Origin: Anadara kagoshimensis
Taxonomy: Eukaryota > Mollusca > Bivalvia > Arcoida > Arcidae
Assembly (NCBI GenBank): GCA_021292105.1
Contig: CM037874.1
Location: forward strand, 16,102,615-16,166,614
Direction of reading: 5' to 3'
DNA: 64,000 nucleotides
Both the position numbers and the translations under genes were made by a program. The notes beneath the pieces are model-generated. The model worked only from the letters and a program-made list of their open reading frames with translations. It searched no databases and was not told the DNA's origin. Within the stretch, counting starts at the first letter, position 1. Each line of letters begins with the position of its first letter. This document shows positions 57,701 to 64,000 of this stretch, one piece after another.

Positions 57701-57955
57701 ATAATCTCCATTTGGTTGATATTTCCTGGACATTTTTTTCTGTTTTCTTTTGTTATGTCTTATTATTCCTGCTAAATGATAAAGTAGCTTTATGGGTATG
57801 TGTCTGTCAAAGTCCTTATGCCCTTTCTGTCATAGAAACATCACAACATATTATTTAATGTGTGTATACATGTGTATTTTCAGGATAAAATGGACACACT
57901 TTTTGAAGCCTTTTCAGGTGAAGGACAGCTTTTAAGGAAAAAAGGAAGAAAATAA
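39754..57955 (+). CDS. UFD1: UFD1, ubiquitin-recognition cofactor of p97/VCP; 12 coding exons, 300 aa
   Basis: UFD1 pairs with NPL4 on the p97/VCP ATPase to bind and extract ubiquitylated proteins, in ER-associated degradation and in unloading the CMG helicase from chromatin. Exons: 39754-39756, 40605-40716, 41696-41728, 43524-43645, 46550-46680, 47848-47920, 49126-49194, 50807-50884, 52371-52409, 53487-53575, 57159-57240, 57884-57955. All junctions are GT-AG, phases agree, total 903 nt including TAA (human UFD1 is 307 aa). Exon 1 codes only the initiator Met. Seen: the UT3 (double-psi barrel) region ~2-190 with [48 protein letters not shown] and [19 protein letters not shown]; an acidic linker EEEDVEAD; two SHP boxes that bind p97, FSGAGNRL (222-229) and FSGEGQLL (287-294); basic tail RKKGRK. 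Poly(A) signal candidate AATAAA is at 58359-58364. Introns 4, 8 and 10 carry minisatellites. Confidence 0.97.
41106..41310. mobile_element. MITE-C copy 1 (UFD1 intron 2)
   Basis: Inverted ends TACTGTATAAGAAGAAA and TTTTTTCTTATACAGTA bound about 205 bp. A related copy lies at 57433-57620. Confidence 0.75.
42115..42410 (+). repeat. R1 interspersed repeat copy 2 (no MITE insertion)
   Basis: Matches 31080-31590 block by block (ATAGCAAACTG, GCTTGCAATAGGTTATG, CCAGGGGAAACTACC). It is the empty-site reference for the MITE-A insertion. It lies in UFD1 intron 3. Confidence 0.65.
42690..42965 (+). repeat. Common interspersed repeat with poly(C) tract
   Basis: GAGCCACAAGCTCAC, a C-rich run near 42722-42742, TTTCATGAAAATCCATTGAA and an AAGTGGCAGGTATAATA end. 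The style is that of abundant repeats in this window. It lies in UFD1 intron 3. Confidence 0.4.
43626..44490 (+). repeat. 62-bp minisatellite copying the UFD1 exon 4 donor junction (14 copies)
   Basis: The first copy is the true end of exon 4 (TTTATATACCATACTGG then GTAAGTCAG, exon end 43645). The same junction recurs every 62 bp, at 43707, 43769 and so on to 44451. Each copy retains the last ~19 exon bases and a GTAAGT or GTGAGT donor. Reading past the true donor meets an in-frame TAG within 36 nt. The sequence differs slightly between units (TATTGG vs TATGGG; CATATT vs CGTATT), giving alternating blocks of unit types. Confidence 0.95.
45265..45750 (-). repeat. Interspersed repeats in UFD1 intron 4
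   Basis: The right part (GCAAAGCATCAACATTTC, then GTCCTTTGAACCTAAGT) is the inverted form of the family at 9490 and 19945. The 116-aa minus-strand frame at 45265-45615 lies in this repeat and is not recognised as a gene. Confidence 0.4.
46718..47015 (+). mobile_element. SINE-Z, full-length, with 12-bp target-site duplication
   Basis: A tRNA-like head (TGCCTAGTGGTTAAGGCG, GTGGGTTCGATCCCTAG) leads into a conserved-style body (CTTGAGCAAGACACTTAATT, CAGTTCACTCAGCTG) and a short T-rich tail. Flanking ATTATTATAGCT at 46706-46717 and 47016-47027 is the target duplication. It sits 37 bp past the UFD1 exon 5 donor, in the gene's sense orientation. Confidence 0.9.
47075..47310 (+). repeat. SINE-V-like repeat copy
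   Basis: TTGAACCCAACTAGGAAC, GAGATAGTTTGTCAG, CAAAGGTTGATGGTTTTCTC and GAAAGAATCTTGACTAGG match the family. An internal ~30-bp duplication (GATAGTTTGTCAG twice) is present. It lies in UFD1 intron 5. Confidence 0.5.
50280..50555 (+). repeat. SINE-Y copy (UFD1 intron 7)
   Basis: CGCAGTTGGTAGAGTGCTCA, GGGTAGTGACTCTGCATTTA and ATCATTGACTGGGAC follow the order of the full SINE-Y at 24023. Confidence 0.6.
50903..51120 (-). repeat. SINE-Y copy, reverse (UFD1 intron 8)
   Basis: Reverse complement of SINE-Y: GTGTTTAACATCCCAGTCAA, GATGCAGAAATTTTGCCTG, GGCATTATGCTTTAGGGTTC. It starts about 20 bp past the exon 8 donor. Confidence 0.6.
51400..52020 (+). repeat. 46-bp minisatellite with donor-like CAGGTATGT motifs (about 13 copies)
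   Basis: The unit is GGACAGGTATGTTTGTGTTT followed by GACTTTTGGGATTGTGATTT. About half the units keep a near-consensus 5' splice motif (AG then GTATGT). It lies about 520 bp into UFD1 intron 8. The minus-strand frames of 90-94 aa across it are repeat artefacts, since the period is not a multiple of 3. Confidence 0.85.
52449..52745 (-). repeat. R1 interspersed repeat copy 3, reverse (UFD1 intron 9)
   Basis: AATAAAGGTAGTTTTCCCTA at the left and GGCAGAAGGTAGTTTTTAAA at the right are the reverse complement of the 31080 and 42115 copies. Confidence 0.6.
53760..53965 (+). repeat. Common interspersed repeat (GGATTTTGATCAAACTTGG type)
   Basis: CTGTCTGTCTGGTTGTCC, ATGGATTTTGATCAAACTTG and AGTCAAAGGTCAAAGTCAGG, the counterpart of 17540-17712. 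The 84-aa frame here is not a gene. Confidence 0.4.
54140..54242 (-). repeat. tRNA-derived SINE head at the start of the 77-bp array
   Basis: On the minus strand it reads AAGGTAGCTCAGTTGGTAGA (A box), then CAGGATTCAAACCCCAG (B box). The 77-bp array begins inside this A-box region. Confidence 0.65.
54225..56075 (+). repeat. 77-bp minisatellite, 24 copies, in UFD1 intron 10
   Basis: The unit begins GAGCTACCTTAGTGGTTTAT and ends TGTCAATGTCCTGTGTT. Start points step by 77 bp from 54225 to about 55998 with two 1-bp insertions. The unit start is the reverse of the SINE A-box segment at 54225, so the array was seeded at the SINE edge. Variants CAACATCTTG/CAATGTCCTG and ATCGAGG/ATAGAGG/ATCAAGG define unit types. 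Confidence 0.95.
56546..56716. mobile_element. MITE-A copy, opposite orientation, abutting the 26-bp array
   Basis: Begins CAGTCTAACCTGTCTATAAA and ends AAGGCAGGTTGGACTG, flanked by TA on each side (56544-56545, 56717-56718). The right TA is also the start of the 26-bp array. Confidence 0.8.
56717..57150 (+). repeat. 26-bp minisatellite (~17 copies) forming an AG-free tract before UFD1 exon 11
   Basis: The unit is TGTATTTATATTTGTATTTC then AATTCC. The array runs from the MITE-A end to the exon 11 acceptor; its last unit supplies the pyrimidine tract (TTTCAATTTCTTTTTGTAG, exon start 57159). No AG occurs from 56708 to 57156. Three overlapping frames of 149-215 aa (poly F/Y/I/C/L) are artefacts of the 78-nt triple period. 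Confidence 0.95.
57433..57620. mobile_element. MITE-C copy 2 (UFD1 intron 11)
   Basis: Inverted ends TACTGTATAAGAAGAAA and TTTCTTCTTATACAGTA, related to 41106-41310. Confidence 0.75.
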
Positions 57956-58358
57956 AAATATTATGGACTTGTAAATAATTTTTTTTTTTGCCATTGTGCA
58001 GTCACTACATGGCACATATAAAACTTTAACCATAGGGGATAAACACAATGTGTAGGTTGCTCATCACAACATACTTGCAGCATATGTATGTATACCAGTG
58101 TTGTGGCATTGTGTAATTAATGGACCATAAGACATGGTCATTTTATGATTGGATGTGTTTATTGTTGAAAAGTCCAACAGTTTAAATGGTAAAGGTGATA
58201 GAAATAAGTGATATTTTAACGTGCTTAAGAAGCTTTTCCTAAAATTTTGGAAGAATTGGGGTTGAACATTGTGACTTTTAATGAGTTTGTGAATATGATG
58301 CAAAAACATGTAAATTTTTTCTAGGAAAATGTGTTATTTCAAGATATTTTGGCATTCT

Positions 58359-58364
58359 AATAAA
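58359..58364 (+). terminator. Candidate UFD1 poly(A) signal
   Basis: AATAAA about 400 nt after the stop codon, followed by a GT-rich stretch. Another AATAAA overlaps the stop codon at 57951-57956 but is too close to be likely. Confidence 0.45.
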
Positions 58365-59074
58365 TGCTGTGGTTCATAACAGACATAATTGGTGTCACAC
58401 GATGCAATGTTAAAGCATGTTTTCTAAATTTTTGTGATGTACAAGTTGTTTCCTTTTTACCGCTTGATATCACATGTTTATGTACCTCATCAGATCTGCT
58501 AAAATTATTTCATGTACGATGGCAAGTTAACCAATTGTTGTGTGAGAATTTGTATTGAAGGGTGACTATATATTTTTATCAAAATATAGATTTCACCATG
58601 TCATATTTATAGTTTGAAGTGCATTCATTCAACAAATTACTAAAAAATTACTTCTTAATATACATGTAAATCAGTCATAATTATCATAAGAAATAGCCTA
58701 GTGTTGGGTTATTTCCATCTATTTTATTTATTAACATGTTTCATAAATATTTATTTGTTCACATATTTTGTATTCTTTGTTTTGTGTTATTTGCTTTACT
58801 TCGTTTTTCTGCTTTGAGCATCTTAGTCTGTTTATGTTGTTGTAGTAGAAAAACATATATGGCATTGGGATCTGGAAAAAGTGAGATTGGGTGTCCCAGA
58901 AAGTTAATCACCAACTGTTTAGCTACACCTGTCACATGTGAAATCGAAGTTGAGAATGAAAGGAACTATCAAATTAGCTGAACTATCTGTAAAATCTGGA
59001 TGTATTCCCTTATCCTAGTTGTAACATGAACGTTGTAACATGAACTGGAGACTTAAGAGTTGAGTTATATTTGA

Positions 59075-59285
59075 GTAATGGTGTTTAACGTCCCAGACAA
59101 GAATATTTCACTTATATCGAGACGTTGCCAGCTATAGGTGAAGGTGCAGAAATTTTGCCTATGCATTGCACTGATGGCATTATACAGTAGGGTTCTTTAG
59201 CGTGCCAAGCAAATCGTGATGCCAGACCTTGTTTGTATTAAGTTCCCATCCGAAAGAACAGCGACTTTAATTTCTTTATGCTGCC
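59075..59285 (-). repeat. SINE-Y copy, reverse
   Basis: GGTGTTTAACGTCCCAGAC, TTTCACTTATATCGAGACGT and GGCATTATACAGTAGGGTTC, reverse of the 24023 element. Confidence 0.65.
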
Positions 59286-59489
59286 AACTTCAATTAAACT
59301 GCAATTGTTTATTAGTCATGAAGCTTAAAAGTATTGAACATTATACATGTATTATAAACAAAAAATTTCTACCGCTATGGCGAGGACATTTCACAACTTT
59401 CTCAAAATTGTATAATTTTATACAATATAAATTGTATTTATATTGCCCTTTATATTGTATTCATCAACATCTACTTCTGTTTGTAGAGG

Positions 59490-59705
59490 TCTTGGTAGCT
59501 GAATGGTCTAAAGTGTGAAATTAAGAGTTCACATCTCTCACTGCATTGATTAGAATCCCCTTGGAATAGATCCTAGTGTGAGAAAGTTTGTAAGTTCATT
59601 TGCTGAAGGTTGGTTTTCTCTGAACACTCTGGTTTCCTCCATGATATCAGAACTAACCACTTTGATATAAGTAAAAGAATCTTGACTGGTGTGTAAAACA
59701 CTAAT
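59490..59705 (+). repeat. SINE-V copy with tRNA-like head
   Basis: GGTCTTGGTAGCTGAATGGT (A-box-like), TTAGAATCCCCTTGGAATAG, GCTGAAGGTTGGTTTTCTC and GAATCTTGACTGGTG. It is the most complete plus-strand copy of the family. Confidence 0.55.
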
Positions 59706-59996
59706 CCATCAACTTCAATATAGTTGCCAAAATCATTCTTCTAATGTAAAAAATATAACATAAAATACTGGTACTTTATCCCAGGTACAGTTCACAATGA
59801 ACCTTTTATAGCAAGACAAACTGCTCTGGAAAAGAATGGTTTTTACTTTGCATCATGCGTATTGTAAATACAACTGTGAATACAAAACCATAAGAAGAGT
59901 TCTGCTACAGTGTTTCCTTAATGTTGTTGGGTTACATTGATCTTTGACAGGGTACATGGGACCGTGTTATCTGTAAAAAAACCCAGTATAACGGTT

Positions 59997-60241
59997 TTGT
60001 CAACCTTCAAAGTGGTAGTAGTTTGATCTTTTAACTTCAATTTGGTATTATGTGTGACTTACATATGCCCTGTTTCATTAATTAGACATTCTTGTTTTAA
60101 GAGATACTCCCCCTTTTACTGCTAAACGTTGTGTACATTTATATATCCTGGCTTATTTTCGAACATATATAGTTCTATGCACCCTGGCAATTTAACCACT
60201 ATTCAATCACTATGTGAGAAATTTCTTTGAAAGGTGACAAA
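59997..60241. mobile_element. MITE-D copy 2
   Basis: Inverted ends TTTGTCAACCTTCAAAG and CTTTGAAAGGTGACAA. The interior matches 34566-34810. Confidence 0.7.
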
Positions 60242-60398
60242 ACAGCTTGTATCCAATTCTTCAAGGTTTCGATTGGCTTGATGCTTTGTTGTTCTTTTGT
60301 ACATTGTTGCCCTTCCTTGTGTTAGGACCTCAGTAGCTGAGTGGTCTAAAGCTACACATACATATCATAGCACCCATCACTGCTTAGGAACCACTGCA

Positions 60399-60718
60399 AT
60401 AGCTCAGTTACTAGTAGTAAAGTGCTTGCTCCATAAGTGGGAGGTTGTGGGTTCTTACCTTGACCCAGACTGACCCAAGACTTGAAAGTGGGTAGTGACT
60501 GTTCTTTCCGAAACACTTGGCATTAGGAAATGGTAGTTGTGGTTTTTTCAGATGGGAACCTAAAATAAACAAGGTCTTGTGTCACAGTAAGCTTGACACG
60601 ATAAAAAAAACCCTGCTGTATAATGCCATAAGTGCAACACACAGGCAAAAAAATTCCGCACCTTTGTCTTTAGCTTGCGACATCTCGATATAAGTGAAAT
60701 ATTCTTGACTGGGAAATT
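60399..60718 (+). repeat. SINE-Y, near full-length
   Basis: Head TGCAATAGCTCAGTTACTAG, then GTGGGAGGTTGTGGGTTC and the body through ATTCTTGACTGGGA. It is followed at once by a SINE-V piece. Confidence 0.65.
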
Positions 60719-60984
60719 GCTCATCTCTACTCCACTCTCACTGTTTAGGTTAAAATTCTATTCAGAATAGATTCTTTTTGAGAAAGTTTGTCACTCTGGT
60801 TTCCTTCACCATCCAAAAATGACCCCTTTGGTATAAGTGAAGGGATCTTGATAGGGACCTGAGACATAATTACTTCATTATAGTCCCCTCTTGTATATTT
60901 TTGGCTGTAAAACGGTTGAAAAACTAAAACTACATTTTGAAAATTGCAGCACCAATTATGATTGATGAACCTGTATGTATTCAA

Positions 60985-61150
60985 TAATCAAAAACAAACA
61001 TACAAATCCATGTTCAAATCCATAATTCCCAAGCAAATTAAAGAAATTGAAACCTGCAAATTAAGTTTATTATGTGAACTTCCTTCAGGAAATTGAGGCC
61101 AGATGGTCCAAAAGGGTTAACACCCCATGTTCAGCTAGCTACACCTGTCA
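60985..61150 (+). repeat. Interspersed repeat, family C copy 4
   Basis: AAACATACAAATCCATG, AAATTAAGTTTATTATGTGA and GCTACACCTGTCATTAATAC match the copies at 2157, 4970 and 12108. Confidence 0.5.
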
Positions 61151-61416
61151 TTAATACAATCATTATCGAGAATGGATGGAGTGTAGAATGTCAAATGTAT
61201 CCAGTGTAGATTTTGGATACAGAAATATAATTCTTGAAAAAACAAGCAATATTTGAGAATTATATCTGTATTTCAAAATTTAAATGCATAAAATTACAAA
61301 ATCCTTTACAATGATGCTATAAATTAAAGATAAAAAAAATATTATATACATATTTTTTAAATAGAGAAGTCCAATGTTGTGTGGAGTTTAGATAAAATAT
61401 GTTACAATAACACATG

Positions 61417-63444
61417 CTAATGTAATTCTTTACAATGCTGCAAGAAACGAAGAGCTGTTTCTCGATAGAACAAATCGTTAACTTTCCTGTTGTATAAGTC
61501 CTCCATTTCCGATATAAAGCCATCTCTTGTTGGGTGGTCCGATACTTGATGCTGGCACATCACTGCCAAATAGTAGGCATAAATAATGGAATCTACAAAT
61601 GCCCAACCTAACCAGGAACTCTTGTCGTATGTTTTAGGGATATCCATTTCTTCTTTGACTATATCTGATACAATGGGTCTTTCCATTGGGGAAAAACTGA
61701 CATTGTAGCAGAGTTGTTTTGATTTGTTGAAGGTATACATCATTTTGGTTATAATTTTTAGACTTTGTATCGTTAGAATATCAATGTGAGAAGCTGTGTA
61801 AATGACATTTTTATCTGAAAGTTTTTCAATTGCATTTAATGCCAGATAAAAACATTCAGAATATTTTCCAAACTTGTAACAAATAGTAGCTCTTTTTAGT
61901 ATTGCAGGGCATGTTTCAACTACCAGACTGGATGGTAAAAGAGAAGAATATGCCTTAAGAAGCTGATACTGTTTTTTGTTTGACATACTGCCGCTGCATC
62001 TTGAAATAGCAATGCTCAAAAGGTTTGCTTTGAGGTCACACAAGTACCGATCAAGTATTGAAGTATCGTAATTGAAAACAAAAAAGTTAACTTCAATTTG
62101 TTTAAGCAAGGTATCTATACATGCTTTTTGTATCTCATGTGGAGTTTCATCACAAATATTCTCAGTAAATTGATAAAATTTCATCAAGATAAAACACCCC
62201 TTATACAATTCAAAGGCAAGATTATCTACCCCACTGATAAGAAAGCAGTAATGCATTGATTCCATTTCAATTATTTGTAGGAATTTTGGAAATGTTTTCT
62301 CTTTTACTTCTCCAAGATATGTAACAATCTTGTTACATGTATCTTGGGTGATTTTATAGAAGAGATTAACAGCCTTGTTGAAATAAAGAGGACAATGGCA
62401 TTGCACCAAATAAGCTACCAGCCTATCTATACACATGAAGAAACTTTCTTCTATATGATCTCTCCTAAATTCAGAATGACAAGTTTCTTCAGAAACCCAC
62501 ATCATCACTGTTTTGATGTGGTAGGATGATACAGAATCTGGAAATTTGTATTTTATATATTTTTTATGAAAAAGTTTTAGAAGTACATAACAGTTTCTTT
62601 GTGTGTCGTTAAATGTGCTTATGAGTATTCTTTCTGCATTTGTAAAAGCTAGTCTCCATTCAATATTGAACTGTTCACTGTCCTCAGACCCCTTTGATAC
62701 AAACGTGCACCCTGCATCCTTAATTCTGTCTAGTGTATCAGAAGTAGGCCAATTAAAACTCCGCTTTCTATGGAACCATTCAGTCATATCATCCGGCCAA
62801 AAGAAGCAACGTACGGCAAATACATGGTCCATATTCAGGCTAAATTTTAAATAAGTGTCTTGAGTAGTATTTAGTGACAAATTTACTGCAGGCCCAGAGA
62901 TACACACTGCAGAGTTTAGCTCAATATTTGATTTCTGTTTTAACATATTATTGAGGTTTTCAGACACAAATTGCTTGAGCGATTTTGAATTCTCTAATAG
63001 TGTCATTGTTGCTTCTCCCCGAATATCATGATGTGGTAAATACCCATTTTGTTCCGACATCTCAAATTCGACCCCTGACCTTGGACCAGAGACATATTTA
63101 AGTCTTTTGAACAATGGATGAGACAAAGAGTTCTCAATACTATATGTTTCTTGGTTGACAAAATGATAGGGCAAGTCACTCACACTTTTATCTTTACCTA
63201 CGATATTCACAGGTATGACATACTGGAAATCTGTGTCAGAGGTCTGGTCAAGAGGAGACACTAGTCCATCTGAAACACTTCCACAAAAATGCGGATATAC
63301 CCATTGGTAACCACATTCAGTCGGATAGCCATATGAAAATTCCCATGAAAGACCATCTCTACGCCGTCTTCGAATATTTTTTCCTGTCACTCCAAGCTGT
63401 TCTAAGATTGTATTTAACTTCTTGGATTCATTACTACTTGCCAT
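61417..63444 (-). CDS. Mab-21 domain / cGAS-like receptor (cGLR) protein B, 675 aa, single exon
   Basis: Likely a second nucleotidyltransferase-fold cGAS-like protein, clearly different from protein A. Seen: a GS motif at residues 55-56 (FCGSVSDG), the metal-binding pair D70/D72 in QTSDTDF, and a third acid candidate D206 in MDHVFAVRCFFWP. These form a plausible complete catalytic triad. The Mab-21 core follows (SFNWP 229-233, IEWRLAF 261-267, CYVLLKLFHKKY 285-296, YHIKTVMMW 308-316), then a ~350-residue helical C-terminal region. A basic RRRRR at 25-29 near the N-terminus could contact nucleic acid (inference). The ATG at 63444 has a purine at -3 (AAAATGG). No intron interrupts the frame; stop TAG is at 61417-61419. 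Orientation matches protein A, 59 kb away. STING signalling is inferred from the family only. Confidence 0.86.
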   Translation of the reverse strand: MASSNESKKLNTILEQLGVTGKNIRRRRRDGLSWEFSYGYPTECGYQWVYPHFCGSVSDGLVSPLDQTSDTDFQYVIPVNIVGKDKSVSDLPYHFVNQETYSIENSLSHPLFKRLKYVSGPRSGVEFEMSEQNGYLPHHDIRGEATMTLLENSKSLKQFVSENLNNMLKQKSNIELNSAVCISGPAVNLSLNTTQDTYLKFSLNMDHVFAVRCFFWPDDMTEWFHRKRSFNWPTSDTLDRIKDAGCTFVSKGSEDSEQFNIEWRLAFTNAERILISTFNDTQRNCYVLLKLFHKKYIKYKFPDSVSSYHIKTVMMWVSEETCHSEFRRDHIEESFFMCIDRLVAYLVQCHCPLYFNKAVNLFYKITQDTCNKIVTYLGEVKEKTFPKFLQIIEMESMHYCFLISGVDNLAFELYKGCFILMKFYQFTENICDETPHEIQKACIDTLLKQIEVNFFVFNYDTSILDRYLCDLKANLLSIAISRCSGSMSNKKQYQLLKAYSSLLPSSLVVETCPAILKRATICYKFGKYSECFYLALNAIEKLSDKNVIYTASHIDILTIQSLKIITKMMYTFNKSKQLCYNVSFSPMERPIVSDIVKEEMDIPKTYDKSSWLGWAFVDSIIYAYYLAVMCQHQVSDHPTRDGFISEMEDLYNRKVNDLFYRETALRFLQHCKELH

Positions 63445-63845
63445 TTTTCAAAATCTCATAAATTTGTATGGTTACTATGGATGGTTTTATTCTACTGTTT
63501 TCTAGACGCTGTAATGTAAAAAAGAATTTGTTTTAATTGGCACTACTATCTAATTAATTTGAATAATGTTTGATATTGTTATCTTTTTTGCGCAAATCTG
63601 AATGCATATCCGAGATTGTCATTATGTCTGTAGAAGGGAAAATGTTGACGCTATGGGGATTTTACATGGTGAAACTGGCGATGTTTAAACATGACACATG
63701 AAGTGATAACCTTGGTGACGTTTTACATCATATGCGCAACAAGAGCCTCATTTACCTGTTGTTTCAACATGTTAAATCTCCATAGTTTCAACCTTTTAGT
63801 CTGTGCACAAATATCCTGCGCTACGTATCGCCGGCCACGCCCACA
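63445..63845. other. Upstream region of cGLR-B
   Basis: AT-rich DNA containing the presumed promoter of cGLR-B. No further feature is recognised. Confidence 0.4.
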
Positions 63846-63999
63846 ATGTTCCGACAAAGGCCCGGCATGCTTGATTTACACACAAAAAGAATGAAAACTC
63901 GGCATTACTTGTACCATTTAATGACGCCACTGACAGTAGTACGTCATTAGTTGCCGTGACGCTGCTTTGGTACCGTGATGGCGGCCAGTGTCGGAACAT
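63846..63999. mobile_element. MITE-B copy 2
   Basis: Ends ATGTTCCGACA and TGTCGGAACAT are inverted. The interior is the reverse of 8035-8187. The short frames here (63691-63894 and 63796-63999) are not genes. Confidence 0.7.
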
Positions 64000-64000
64000 A

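Larger units (their letters stand above)
57956..61416. other. Intergenic spacer between UFD1 and cGLR-B
   Basis: The UFD1 3' UTR (AATAAA at 58359-58364) is followed by repeats only: a partial family C piece near 58860-58960, SINE-Y (59075-59285 reverse, 60399-60718), SINE-V (59490-59705, 60720-60870), MITE-D (59997-60241) and family C (60985-61150). No additional gene is supported. The 100-aa frame at 59216 is SINE-derived. Confidence 0.6.

Overview
The window is AT-rich animal nuclear DNA. The evidence is spliced genes with GT-AG introns, many tRNA-derived SINEs, MITE-like palindromes, a solo-sized LTR element and long minisatellites. The repeat types, and two intronless Mab-21/cGAS-like genes, suggest a lophotrochozoan and most likely a bivalve mollusc. 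The species cannot be named from the sequence. No bacterial-style operons, rRNA genes or CRISPR arrays are present.

Layout. (1) 175-2106, minus: cGAS-like (Mab-21 family) nucleotidyltransferase A. (2) 2112-10235: repeat-rich spacer with a few weak orphan exons. (3) 10236-39326, minus: complete 18-exon CDC45 gene (563 aa assembled). (4) 39327-39753: a 427-bp divergent promoter interval. (5) 39754-57955, plus: complete 12-exon UFD1 gene (300 aa assembled). (6) 57956-61416: repeat-rich spacer. (7) 61417-63444, minus: second Mab-21/cGAS-like protein B. (8) 63846-63999: a short terminal-inverted-repeat element at the right edge.

The core is the head-to-head pair CDC45 (replicative CMG helicase subunit) and UFD1 (substrate-binding cofactor of p97/VCP). 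The same two genes are divergent neighbours in human 22q11.2, so this looks like very old conserved linkage. The proteins also meet functionally: p97-UFD1-NPL4 extracts the ubiquitylated CMG helicase from chromatin when replication ends.

The most unusual signal is in the introns. Several minisatellites are built from, or abut, the splice junctions of these two genes. The CDC45 exon 4 donor is repeated about 28 times, the CDC45 exon 5 acceptor 9 times and the UFD1 exon 4 donor 14 times. The UFD1 exon 11 acceptor is preceded by a 26-bp repeat array holding no AG dinucleotide for 449 nt. A degenerate repeat also overlaps the CDC45 stop codon. CDC45 intron 4 carries its own duplicated donor at one end and its own duplicated acceptor at the other, with a 2.9-kb LTR element between them.
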